Source: Emiliania huxleyi CCMP1516
Taxonomy: Eukaryota > Haptophyta > Isochrysidales > Noelaerhabdaceae
Reading direction: 5' to 3'
Assembly: GCF_000372725.1 (NCBI RefSeq)
Contig: NW_005202428.1
Span: 2,116,199-2,180,198 of the forward strand
Length of the DNA: 64,000 nucleotides
Shown here one piece after another: positions 31,105-41,500 of the stretch (the stretch's first letter is position 1; each line of letters starts with the position of its first letter). Below the pieces are notes generated by a model. It searched no databases. It saw nothing but the letters and a program-made list of their open reading frames with translations, and had not been told where the DNA came from. Position numbers and translations under genes: made by a program.

Positions 31105-32553
31105 ATGTCCGACTCTTTCGACGCCGAGGTGGACCCGACAGGATCTACCATGCTTCTGCTCATGCCCGAGAGCTCCCCGCTGCTGGAAGCCACTGAGTTC
31201 TTGGGGTGGGTTGCGGCTTTCGATGGGGCGTCGCGCCGTTTCCCGGCCCGTTGCCGCCGCCGGGCGAGGTGTGGCGGCCCGAGCTGGTTGGCAAGGTGAA
31301 GCGCGCGCTGCAGCGGCTGGAGCTGACGCAGAAGCAGCTCTGCGCGCAGCTGCAGCTCTCGATGGTGAACTTCTAGGAACCTTCTAGGAACCTTCGAGGA
31401 ACCTTCTAGGCGCGCAGCTGCAGCTCTCGATGGTGAACTTCTAGGAACCTTCTAGGAACCTTCGAGGAACCTTCTAGGCGCGCAGCTGCAGCTCTCGATG
31501 GTGAACTTCTAGGAACCTTCGAGGAACCTTCGAGGAACCTTCTAGGCGCGCAGCTGCAGCTCTCGATGGTGAACTTCTAGGAACCTTCGAGGAACCTTCG
31601 AGGAACCTTCTAGGCGCGCAGCTGCAGCTCTCGATGGTCAACTTCTCCAACTGGCTGGGGCAGAAGCCGTTCGTCGCGAGCCGCGAGCCGCTGTACACGT
31701 CGGCGCTCCAGCTCTGGCTCAGGGACCCCTCCTTCACCATCACCGTTTCACCGACCCCTCCGTCACAAACACGCCCGCGCACCTAGTGCCGTCCGGCGAG
31801 CCGGCGGCGCTCGGCCGGCCGCCGAGGGCCGGGGTTGGGCGGGGGAGGGGGTCGCACCTCAAGGGGCCGAGAGTGACGGAGGCCGAGGGACGACACGGCG
31901 CTCCTCCACGCGCTGCGCGAGGCGGCGGCGCGGCTCACGCCGCCGTGCGACGACGACGAAGCCGGCGGCGCGGCAGAAGGCCTCGCCGCCGCGGCCGCGC
32001 GTGTCTCGACGCCGGATGCGGTTCCTCGCCTGCTGGGGCTGCGCGCGCTCGACGAGGCGATGGCGGACGGCGACGGCGCGGACGCGCTCCCGCCCCTCCC
32101 CGCCTGGCCCGACGCGCCCCGCTGGTGGGACACCCTCTGCGACCGCCGCCTCCTGCTCGGCCTGGCGCGGCACGGCTTTGGGCGGTGGGGCGACCTCCGC
32201 GCAGACGCGTCGCTCGAGTGGCCAGCCGCCGCCTCGCCGGCCGCCGCCTCGCCGGCCGCCGCCTCGCCGGCCGCCGCCTCGCTGGCCGCGCACGCGGCGG
32301 AGGCGCACGCGGCGGAGGCCGGCGAGGAGCCGCTGGCCGCCGACGGCGCGGCTTCCCTCTCGTGGCCTTCCGACGAGGGGCTGCGGGTCCGCGCTCAGCT
32401 TGTTGCTCGAAGGCGTGCGCGAGCAGCGGCGGCAGAGCCGCGCCGGGGCGGGCGCGGACGCGTCGGGCCCGGCCGAGGAGGAGGAGGAGGAGGAGGAGGA
32501 GGAGGACGAGGTGGGAGGTGATGGAGGTGGACGGCTCCGCGCCCGAGTCGTAG
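31105..32553 (+). CDS. Putative DNA-binding protein: HTH motif plus CHD-C-terminal-like SANT segment
   Basis: Start MSDSFDAEVDPTGS at 31105. After a short, unresolved intron the frame gives EVWRPELVGKVKRALQ and LELTQKQLCAQLQLSMVNF, continuing after intron 31342-31613 as SNWLGQKPFVASREP..LQLWLRDP, a helix-turn-helix-like sequence. A later exon (about 31870-32400) reads WPDAPRWWDTLCDRRLLLGLARHGFGRWGDLRADASL, resembling the SANT-like segment in CHD6-9 remodellers. Four AASPA units (32225-32285) and an acidic glutamate run near 32480-32510 follow. The last exon frame is ambiguous: stops at 32521, 32553 or 32582. Nuclear role inferred; no catalytic domain. Confidence 0.55.
31342..31645 (+). repeat. 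68-bp tandem array forming an intron
   Basis: Copies start at 31342, 31410, 31478, 31546 and 31614 (the last is the exon). Each unit is an exon-like part (GCGCGCAGCTGCAG..GATGGTGAACTT) followed by three or four 11-nt units CTAGGAACCTT/CGAGGAACCTT ending CTAG. Using the GC of unit 1 as donor and the final CTAG as acceptor removes exactly four units and restores the reading frame. Confidence 0.9.
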
Positions 32554-32582
32554 GGGAACTGGGGAAGGCGGGGGCATGTTGA

Positions 32583-33028
32583 GAGGGCGGTTTGCACGCA
32601 CAATCACAGCGCCACCTGTGTGTGACCGAGGAGCGTTTGCTCTCGGTGGTGGTGGAGAGGGTATGTTCGAGATCACAGATCAGAAGGAACCAATAAAATG
32701 TCCGTCCGGTCGCCCCCCCACGCACATTTCAATGTTCAGCGCTCACTCAAGGATTGGCCCAGTGCCGACGAGCGTATTTCGTCAGCGGCACCGGACCAAG
32801 GCATATGCAGGGATGGTCGGGTGATCGATCTGCAAATACATCTGCGCGCCTTGCTTGGTTGTGCTCGCGTTGCACTAGCATTCGTCCTGGCTACGTCCAC
32901 GTTAACGGCTCATGGTTCCATTGCACTTTCCGATTAGTTGCGGTAGCGCTACGGTCCGCGTGGGTGGGAAGAAGGGTGTGGCCACTGACGGCATTTTTCG
33001 GCACCCTGATTGATGACCCTGCAGTGGA
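32583..33028. other. Intergenic region
   Basis: Lower-GC sequence without recognisable ORF. Convergent position between the plus-strand HTH gene and the minus-strand fragment. Confidence 0.4.
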
Positions 33029-34029
33029 TCATTCGCCCTTGCTGTAGTAGTACGGCGAGCATGGTTTGTCTTTGTTGTTAGGCGCACGGCCGGGGGAGCA
33101 CGGCATGCTCAGCTCCATGATCTCCTGGTTCGAGTATCCGTACGTGCCTCCGTGGTCGGTGGGGAACAGGTTGCGGAACGGGAGCCCGCCAAGGGCGATG
33201 TCAGTGAGGAGAGTCCCTGGGACCCACGGGAGATTTGGATTGGCCCGATTGCCGCGGTCGAAGAAGTCTTGCGGGGCGTACTTCGAAAGGTACATGAAAG
33301 GGCCCGACGTGGAGTACGTCCTGGCGCCTTGCGTCAGCCCGTGGGCCAGGAATCCGGGCTGCGGGGACGGGAAGGTTGGCTGGACGCAGTTCGACGAGAA
33401 AAGGGGGTTGACGCGGGCTTTCTCGTCTTTCGCATTCGTAAACAGCTCGGCATCGTTTCTTTCACCCCACACATTGGTGAGGCTGGAGCAGGCGGGCCCA
33501 AGAAGGTCTTCAGTAACAATTTCGGCATTGCACACCTTGAGGTCGTTGGGGTCGGCGCCGGCGAGGACCTTGTAGATCGCTTTCGCGTCTGTGTCCTTCA
33601 TTGTCGCCGCGTCGCGCCACTTGTCCGCCAAGGGCGGAGACTCGTTTTTGAATTTTGGGGGCACCCACTGAATCTCATTCTTTCGGCCCTTCAAGTCCTG
33701 CCACAGCATCAGATCAAAGTTCTCCCACTTGACCGGTACGACCCACGATCGCATTTCCATCCTCTTAACCGACGCGTTGACCATTCCCTCGATGAACGGA
33801 ACTTTTGACAACTCATGCATGTGTTGGCGTTAAGATTGTCCACGATCACGTTTCGGGGGTAGCCAAAGTAGTTCTTGTTCGTTGGGTCCGAAGGCCGGGC
33901 CGGGACGTCCAGCTCCTCGCTCCGGTCGTGTGCGCCAAGGTCCTTCGTGCCGGGGTCCGTCATCCGCTTAGTGTCCATCATGCTCTGTTGCCACACCATG
34001 AAGTTCTTGTCGATGTAGGCGTGCGGCAT
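33029..34029 (-). pseudogene. Unrecognised secreted-type protein fragment with a frameshift
   Basis: The minus frame starts MPHAYIDKNFMVWQQSMMD (34029), runs to VDNLNANT, then must change frame at about 33822 (two extra bases or one missing) to continue HELSKVPFIEGMVNASVKRM to the stop at 33029 (YYYSKGE). Features: many N-x-S/T sites, paired Cys, aromatic-rich, no transmembrane segment, codons much less GC-biased than neighbours. No family recognised. It may be the downstream part of the gene whose other piece lies at 37.3-38.2 kb. Confidence 0.55.
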
Positions 34030-34293
34030 CGAGGACGTGTCACCTTCCTCCGAGTGCGCTCCCCGTCCCAATTGCCGCGCTCGCCGCCGGCGCCGCCCGC
34101 AGGGAGCGCCGCGAGGGGGAGGCCGATGCGAACCGCGTCGGCAGCGCCGTCTGTCTGGGCGGTGCCTGTGTCGCCGGAGGAGAGCGACGCGGAGGAAGGA
34201 GGAGCCCGAGAAGCGCGCAAGTTGAGCGACGCACGACCGCGGCGCGGCCGCGCGTTTTCTTTCGCGCACTTTTAGTAAAGCCACGATATCGAG

Positions 34294-35292
34294 ATGTCGC
34301 GCGCCGCTGCTCCCGCCGAGCTCTCGAGGGCCTTTCCCTTCCTGGCGCTGTACGAACGTGGGGACAGCAGGGCAAGTGGAGCAGGCCAGCGGAGCAGCAG
34401 GGTGAGCGGCGCGTTGGAGAGTGCCAGTGGAGGAGCAGCTGCTGAACATCCAGGCGCCGCACTAGCAGTGGCCATGGCGTTGCATCCGCGGCTTGGCGCC
34501 GAGAGCCCGCTGTCTGTCCTTTCCGACGACCTCCTACACCGCATCGTCCTCCTGGTCTCGCTGCAGTCTCCCTCACACCGCAGCCTCGCCGCCATCAACT
34601 GCCGCGCTGACTGGTGTATTCGTCAGCTCGACCTTCACTACATCACGAGCAAGGGCGTGCAGACCACCAGCCTGCGAGGCGGGAAGGGGTGCGTGGCAGA
34701 GCCTCTGCTGCTCGCTTGCGGGGAGCACGTCGTCCAAGCCCGTGGCTCTCACGGCGGGGGGCTTCTCTATTCCTTGCAGCTCGTCACCTCGCTTGGGCGT
34801 GCCGGCCCAATGTGGGGTGCGCACGACAGTGGCGGCAGGGCGTTCGAAATTCTGCCATTCGTTCCCAGCGATGAGTCCCTTCTCGACAGGCTGCCCGCCT
34901 GGCTGCGGGCGATGGGGCTGTCTGGCAACCGGGAGGATGGAATGGACATGCACGACGTGGCCGTGGATCTCGCGCACTCCTCCGTGGAGCACACCTCCCG
35001 GGGGCACTTCCAGCCACAGCCTCGCCTGCAGCTCCTCAAGGGTCAACCGGTGCTCGCTGCCTTTGTCGAGGCGCCCGGGCTGAATCGCGTCGCCAAGCAA
35101 ACGGGCGGCGTCGGCCGCCTCGTCGGCATCGGCGCACACGCGCCACCGCCACAGCAGGGGGAACTTCTCCACCTACTGTACCAAAAGGAGTTCGAGGACC
35201 TGCACGCCCGTGCGGCCACAGGGCGGCTGTCGTCGGACCAGGGTCTCGCGCGCAAGCTCATCGCCCGGCTCAGCTTTCGCCGGTCGCAATGA
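34294..35292 (+). CDS. F-box-like protein, intronless
   Basis: 332 codons, ATG in the context GATATCGAGATGTCGCGC. After a Ser/Ala/Gly-rich N-terminus, residues about 68-112 read SPLSVLSDDLLHRIVLLVSLQSPSHRSLAAINC, an F-box-like helix pattern for binding SKP1 in ubiquitin ligases. The remainder (QPRLQLLKGQPVLAAFVEAPG, HLLYQKEFEDLHARA) is unrecognised. Its promoter and first seven codons are duplicated at 27806-27955. It lies on the opposite strand between two disrupted minus-strand fragments, possibly inside their intron. F-box assignment is by motif only. Confidence 0.55.
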   Translation: MSRAAAPAELSRAFPFLALYERGDSRASGAGQRSSRVSGALESASGGAAAEHPGAALAVAMALHPRLGAESPLSVLSDDLLHRIVLLVSLQSPSHRSLAAINCRADWCIRQLDLHYITSKGVQTTSLRGGKGCVAEPLLLACGEHVVQARGSHGGGLLYSLQLVTSLGRAGPMWGAHDSGGRAFEILPFVPSDESLLDRLPAWLRAMGLSGNREDGMDMHDVAVDLAHSSVEHTSRGHFQPQPRLQLLKGQPVLAAFVEAPGLNRVAKQTGGVGRLVGIGAHAPPPQQGELLHLLYQKEFEDLHARAATGRLSSDQGLARKLIARLSFRRSQ

Positions 35293-35404
35293 TCGAGTAG
35301 CCTCCAGCCCATCCACGTCGGGCGGGGCGAACGGAACAGTGCTATCAGCAGCAACGCGCTTTTTGTTTTACTTTTGCAGCCCTGTCGGACCTGTCGAGGG
35401 GCCC

Positions 35405-35495
35405 TGCTAAGAGTTCTTTTAGTGCCAGTGCGCGCCAGTCCCGTGCCCAGTGTTGTGCCAGAATGTTTGTTTAAATTCTTTTAGTGCCGTGCCCA
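35405..35495 (-). repeat. Dispersed repeat C (promoter region of the plastid membrane protein gene)
   Basis: Reverse-complement copy of the sequence at 28738-28815: TTTTAGTGCCAGTGCGCGCC then AGTCCCGTGCCCAGTGTTGTG. Other copies or parts are at 13518-13565 (+), 63019-63067 (+) and about 38400-38480 (-, diverged). It ends within about 20 bp of the ATG at 35512. Confidence 0.75.
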
Positions 35496-35511
35496 TTCTT
35501 CGTTGTCGACG

Positions 35512-36690
35512 ATGTCGCACCGACACCAATCTCCGCTATTCTTGCTGCTCTCCGTGCTGGTTGCGCCAGGCTGCGCCTTCCAAGTGCTGAGGGCAGCACC
35601 GGCGCTGCCGCGAGCGGCTGCACTGCTCTCTGCGTCCAAGCCGGCGCTGCCTGCGGTCACCAAGGCGTACACGCTCAGCGGGCTGGCCACGGGCGCAGCC
35701 TGGACCGCCTGCTCGTGCGTCGCGCTGTCGTCGCATCCGAATGCGGCAATCGATGCCGTATGCGGCTTGCGCCACAACCTGCTCACCATCGCACAAGCCT
35801 ACGCCCTGCCGCTCCCGCTGATCTGGGCGGTTGCCTCGGCGCTGCGCTCGGCGGCAGCCGCGGGCTGGGATCGGCTCTCCTCCGCCACGTACCGCCGCCT
35901 CAACCTGGCGCTTTTCACCAGCTCCGCCTGGCTGTGTGCCGCTGCCGTCTGCATGCCCGCCTTTGCATACGGCTACGACATGTACCCCGCAGCGCTCAAG
36001 GCGGCGGCGGGCGCGGCGCACGGGCTGACGGCGCTGCTGTGCGCGGGCGTGTGGGTGCGCACGGTTGAACCGACCCGCAGTGGACATTACATGCCCCGGC
36101 TCGTGCGCGGCCTCGCGGGCTCTCTCGCCACGCTCGCCCCCAAGAGCGCCTCCGACGACCCGGAGGCCGCCTCGAGCCGCGACGGACGGTCGGAGCTTGC
36201 GCTGTGCGCGGCGCTCTTCGCGTGGTTCGCCGTGCTGCCGGTCGTGTCGCCCTTCCCGATGGCGACCGTGCCCGCCATCCTCGGCAAGAGAATGAGCCGC
36301 GCCTACTCGGCGTGGACCTGGCGCGAGACACATAGCCGTCGCCGCATGCGCTCGCGCACGCGCCGGTCACTCGCCCAGCCCCTCTCTCCGCGCAGGCTCG
36401 CGGCCTGCGTCTGCTACGTGCTCAAGGACGCCGCCGAGCGCGGCCGCTCCTCGGCATCCACTTTTGCGACGCTGCGCAAGGGCCTCGCCGCGGGCAGCCT
36501 GGCGCACCTGCTCGTGGTGGCGCTCAAGTTGGTTGGCGTGGACGGCGGCGGGCTCCTCCTGCCGGGGCGCGGGCTTTGGACATTTTACGCAAACTTTGTT
36601 GCGGTGCCCTTCACGGCTGGCGCGTCGGTGGCGATGCACGCGCTGGCGGCGTTCGCGACGACTTGCTCGGAGGTGGGGGAAGAGAAGTGA
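35512..36690 (+). CDS. Plastid-targeted multi-pass membrane protein, function unknown
   Basis: The N-terminus [36 protein letters not shown] is a signal peptide followed, at the predicted cleavage site, by Phe and a basic, Ser/Ala-rich transit-peptide-like stretch: the bipartite import signal of complex red-lineage plastids. The mature part has about six hydrophobic segments (around residues 55-75, 90-115, 130-155, 165-185, 225-250 and in the last 100). A GT-AG intron, about 36311-36394, joins RAYSA to [19 protein letters not shown] in frame and removes an Arg-rich insert. No family recognised. Location in a plastid membrane is inferred from the targeting signal. Confidence 0.7.
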   Translation: MSHRHQSPLFLLLSVLVAPGCAFQVLRAAPALPRAAALLSASKPALPAVTKAYTLSGLATGAAWTACSCVALSSHPNAAIDAVCGLRHNLLTIAQAYALPLPLIWAVASALRSAAAAGWDRLSSATYRRLNLALFTSSAWLCAAAVCMPAFAYGYDMYPAALKAAAGAAHGLTALLCAGVWVRTVEPTRSGHYMPRLVRGLAGSLATLAPKSASDDPEAASSRDGRSELALCAALFAWFAVLPVVSPFPMATVPAILGKRMSRAYSAWTWRETHSRRRMRSRTRRSLAQPLSPRRLAACVCYVLKDAAERGRSSASTFATLRKGLAAGSLAHLLVVALKLVGVDGGGLLLPGRGLWTFYANFVAVPFTAGASVAMHALAAFATTCSEVGEEK

Positions 36691-37254
36691 ACCGTAAAAC
36701 ACTGGAAAAGAGCGAGCCCAATCACCGGGTAGAGATACATAAACACATTGGACAGCATGCGGTCACTTCTCGGCACATTGACGGAGAGGTAGTGGGACCT
36801 GGGACATGTGCTTCCCCCCCCGCCGGGGCACGCGCCCCCGCGGACACGGCGCCAGACGGCGCCCTCTCCAACAAAAGTAGTGAATGTGTAATTTCGATAA
36901 CACACGTGTGTTTCACTCTCACACTAATGTCTAATCGGCACACTACCTATGCCATGACTCATTCAATCATTGACTCATTCTCTCAGCAGTAGACAGGTAC
37001 TCATACGGGCACACTACGTACCTAGGTGGTTCACAACCATGGTGCATGACTCATTCCGTCTGTACAGTCACCGTCTCTCTCTCTCTCAGAGCAGTAGACA
37101 GGTCCTCATACAGGGCGCACTCTCTGGAACACGGCGAGAACGCTAGAGCGGAAACACTCAGACAAAGAACAAGATCATTGGCGCAGGTGCACACCTCCCT
37201 CGTATTGAACACATTTTGGTGTCGATCTGGGTTGAGTTGACTCCGAGTCTCACC
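36691..37254. other. Intergenic region with duplicated segments
   Basis: Contains a local direct repeat (CAGTAGACAGGT..CTCATAC at 36990 and 37092, with ATGACTCATTC nearby at 36955 and 37046) and lower-GC DNA. Nothing coding recognised. Confidence 0.5.
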
Positions 37255-38180
37255 AGAATCGGGGCGCGAAGGGTTGCTTGAACATGCTCCACGCTCACTG
37301 CCGCTCAGGGGGGCGCCGATGGAAGTGTTGAACGGGGTGCCCACCTCAAAGCCCCCTGGAAAGTGGTCTTCAGCGCATCTGAACATCGGCGTCTTGGAGT
37401 CCCGCAGCTGTCCCTCCTGGTTCCCGACCACGACGGGCAGCGGGATGCTAGTCGCTTTGCGGTAGCTCTCGGCGACCTGGTAGGCGCCGCGCACGCCGTC
37501 GTCGAACATGATCGCAGCCTGCGCCGGCGTCTTTCCTGCTTTAATGTAGTTGATGGTCGCCGGCGCCCAGATGGCTGTGGCCCAGATGGCTGTGTCCTTG
37601 AATTCGTGGCACGCCCAGTTGTTGAAGGGAACGCGGGGGATGCTCTTCCAAAGCTTGCTGATCTCATTAAAGTTCGTCACCTTCTCAAAGATGCTAAACT
37701 GCGTCGGCCGAAGCATGCAGAGGGCGAGCCTGTCGAAATTGGTTGTAGACGCACCATTGGCGCGGAAGACGTTCCCGGCAGCAGGCTGCATGTCGCTGGG
37801 AATTCCAGTCTGTGCTGCACGCTCAAGCAGTACTTCGTTGGATCTGACGCACTTGTTCTGGAAGCATTCCGGCACAAGTTCAGGGGGGAGAGACCGTTCC
37901 GAAGAGGTCCAGAAGAGCGAGACGGCCTGCTCTTTTGCATCCCCAAAACGGGTGGGTGGGTTGGCCCGCGGCGGTGGTCGCTAGACCATGCCCGCCCGCC
38001 TCGCCGATGAAGTAGCGACTCAAGGGCGGCCAGGACACATTGATCCAGTTCTCCCAGTAGTTCTCAGCGTTAGTTGTGTTGGGGCAGGCAGAAAGAAGGC
38101 CGTAACCTTCCCAGGCAGGCAGGTGTTCGTCCCCAGCGTAGAGTTGCAGTTGTCAGTCGCATGGATATTGTTGGCGTACC
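37255..38180 (-). pseudogene. Unrecognised secreted-type protein fragment, frame-disrupted
   Basis: Minus-strand coding from about 38180: NNIHATDNCNSTLGTNTCLP, a frame change near 38115, then WEGYGLLSACPNTTNAENYW and ENWINVSWPPLSRYFIGEAGG. After a probable intron (about 37980-37945) the main frame reads DAKEQAVSLFWTSSERS, PECFQNKCVRSN, IFEKVTNFNEISKLW, INYIKAGKTPAQAAIMFDDG and PLPVVVGNQEGQLRDS, ending near 37300. It is Cys- and N-glycosylation-site-rich with relaxed codon bias, like the 33-34-kb fragment. Related origin or one split gene is plausible; family unknown. Confidence 0.55.
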
Positions 38181-38571
38181 TGTGTAGTGCCACTGTGCGC
38201 TTGGAGCACTTGGAGTGCAGTCATTAACCTCACATCCAGGGCGCACTATAGCCAGGGCAGTCGGCAGTCGGAGAAGGGGCAACTCCGTGCACTGACGGTC
38301 GGCCGCCAGAAAACACGCCTGCGTGGATCGCGTCACACCAATCCTCGCTACCCAACGCGGCCAAAGGATATCCGCCTCAAGAACCTCGAGAGGGCGCACT
38401 AGTGTTCCTGCGCGGCTGGCAAATCTTTTTCGTGCCAGTGTGCTGTGAGAGAAGGTTCTTGGTAACAAATCTTTTTCGTAAAACGCGAGAGAGCGCCGCG
38501 CTTTCAGCCAGTCAACCGCCTGGGGGCCAGCCAGTCAACCGCCTGGGGGCCGGCAAAGCTTCAGCGACAAC
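38181..38571. other. Intergenic / promoter region of the CHD-type gene
   Basis: Non-coding. Contains a diverged repeat C segment (about 38400-38480, with AAATCTTTTTCGT twice at 38423 and 38467) and a direct repeat GCCAGTCAACCGCCTGGGGG (38508 and 38530) just before the start codon. Confidence 0.5.
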
Positions 38572-41500
38572 ATGGAACGCCACATGGTATCTAGCCACCA
38601 CCCAAGGGGCTCGCGCGTACGCGTCTGGTATGCGACGACGACGGACATGGCGGAAGCTCGCACGGGCGTGGTGTCGGCGGCGGAAGAAGCGGCCGAGGGT
38701 GGCTTCGTACGGATGTACGTCTCGTGGGACGGCATTGCCGACGGCGCGTGGGTGGATGGACGAGACGATTGGGAGTGGGATCGCAGCGGCGAGCCGCGGC
38801 TGGCCCCCGGATCGTGGCCCGGGCCGGGGTTCGTTCCCGGCGCGATTGAAAAGGTGCACGCTTGGCGGGAGGAGGAGGACACGCTGCTGGTCAAGTGGAC
38901 TGGTCTCGCGCACATCCACTGCCAGTGGGTGCCGCGAGAGGCGCTCCTCCAGAACGAGAACAATATACGACGGGTATCACGTTACCTCCAGGAGCGGCGC
39001 GCCGCTGCCGCCTCCGCCGCCGCCTCGTCTGCCGCCTCCGGCTCCGCCGCCGCCTCCTCCTCCGCCAGCTCCGCGCGCCCGTACCCGGACGACTTTGAGC
39101 AGGTCGAGGCGGTGCTCTCTGAGGAGGTGAGCCCCCACGGCGCGCCATCGCAGTTTCTCGTCAAGTGGCGCGGCCTGCCTCACAGCGCGGCCACCTGGGA
39201 GGACGCCTCTGCGCTGGCGTCAGAGTGGGGCGCGGTGGAGCAGCTTCGGCAGCGCGAGGCTGCCGCGCGCGCCGCCACCGCCGCGACGAGAGGTCCGCCC
39301 GACCGCGGCAGCTGGGCGTACCAGAAGCTGGCGGCGCCCTCCCTGCCTGGCGGCCGGCTGAGGGAGTACCAGCTCGAGGGCGTCAACTGGCTTCTCTACT
39401 CGTGGCACGCGCGGCGCAACGTGCTGCTGGCGGACGAGATGGGTCTCGGCAAGACGGCGCAGAGCGTAGCGCTGCTCGGCGAGCTGCGCCGCCTCGGCGT
39501 GCAAGGCCCCTTCCTCGTGGTCGCGCCTCTCTCGACGCTGGAGCACTGGCAGCGCGAGGTGGGTGCTGAACAACACACACACACACATCCCTTCTGCAAA
39601 CTCCCAGGGCACGCATCGGGCGGCTCCACTGTACTCAAGCCGTGCTCACTGCGTTCGTAGCTCCTTGCTCACGCGCTTGAGTACACCGCACGAGGCCGAG
39701 CCCCCTCAGCCCCACCGTGCTGACGCCCCCAGGTGGAGCGGTGGACCGGCCTCACCGCGCTGCTCTACCACGGGGACCGCGAGTCGCGCGCGGTGATGCG
39801 GCAGCACGCGTGGCGCTGCTCCGAGCCGGGACCGCCGACCTCGGGACGCCGGCCGCCCAAGCGCCTCTCGGGGCTGCTGCGGCGGTGCGGCAAGTGCGAC
39901 GAGTGCGCGCGGACGGCGGCTTGCGGCGAGTGCCGCGGCTGCAGCCGTCTTGCGGGCGGCGAGCAGGCGCGGGCGGCGGAGGCGGAGCTGCTGACCGGGC
40001 CGGCTCCGCAGCCGGGCCAGGCCGCGCCGCCGCGCAGCGAGGAGGCGGCGCACGGGGCGGGGTCGGACCCGACGCCGGAGGACGGTCCGGCGGCGAGACG
40101 GGCGAGGTGCGAGCTCTGCCGCTGCGCGTGCTCGAGCGACCTCGCGACCATCCGGAGGCAGGAGTGGGTGACGGCGCAGCAGCACTCGCCGCCGCACCAG
40201 CCGGACGACGACTCGCCGCTTTCTCGCCGCTCGAGCGCGGTGTGGGGCGGCGCGGGTGCGGCGTTGTCGCGCGAGGCGGCGCCCCCCCCAGCGCTGCCGG
40301 GAGAGGTAACGGGAGACGAGTCGTCGGAGTCGGAGGTGGAGGCGGAGGTGGAGCGGCCGACACTCTTTGACCTCGCCGACCTCGCCGCCGCTGCCGTGCC
40401 AGCGGCGAGCGAGGGGGGCGCGCCGCCGCAGCTGACCCTACCGCCACCGCCGCCGCCTCACGCTGCCATGCTGTCATCAGCCGCCGCTGTCCCTGTTGGC
40501 GTGCATGTGGCCGTGCCCGTCCGCGGCACACACTCCGCCCCTGTCCTCGCGGGCCTGCAGGGCGGCGGCGGCGAGGCGCTCGTGCGGCGGAAGAAGAAGA
40601 TGCGGTGCGGCGAGTGCGAGGCGTGCGTGGCGCCAAACTGCGGCGAGTGCCGCTTCTGCCTCGACATGCCCAAGTTCGGGGGCGTCGGGACTCTGCGTCA
40701 GCCTTGCCTGCAGCGCCGCTGCACGAAGGCGCACCCAGCCTCGGTGGCCGCCGCTTCGTCCTCGGCGCCGCGCTCCGTCACGGTGCTCCCATCGGTCCCG
40801 CCGGCGCTGCTCGGCGCCCCTCCTGTCGTCGCGCGGCCCGTGAGAGCCGCTGGCGAGTCGAGCTCTCCCCCGGCGACCAACGAGGCTGCGTTTCTTTCTC
40901 GACGCGACGGGAGGGCGCGAGATCAGCCGAGGTGACCCGAGATTGGCGCCGAGACGTAGGCACCGCTCAAGTTCGACGTGCTGGTGGTGTCGTACGAGAC
41001 GTTGCGCGACGACTTCTCGCTCGGCTTCAAGCAGATAAGCTGGGCGTACATGGTGGTGGACGAGGCGCACCGGCTCAAGAACCCGGCCTCGTCCGTTGCC
41101 AAGCTGCTGCGCGCCGTCTCCGTCGACCACATGCACTTGCTCACGGGCACGCCCCTCCAGAACACGACGACGGAGCTGTGGGCGCGGCTCGGCGCGGACC
41201 CGCGTGAGGCGGCACGAGGATGCGCGAGACCAGCCGAGGTTGGCCGAGACGTAGGCGCTGCTCAATTTCCTGGACCCGCAGGGTTTCGCGTCCCTCCCCG
41301 CCTTTTTGGGCGAGTACGGCGCCCTCACCGACGCGGCGCAGGTCGAGGCGCTGCACGCGAAGGTTGCGCCGCTCCTGCTGCGGCGGCGCAAGGCGGACGT
41401 CGAGGAGGGCCTCGCGCCGCTGGAGGAGAGCCACCGTCGGGTCGAGCGGAGCGTGACAGGATGCCACCAGCGTGACAGTCCACTGCTCGCCAATAGGAGA

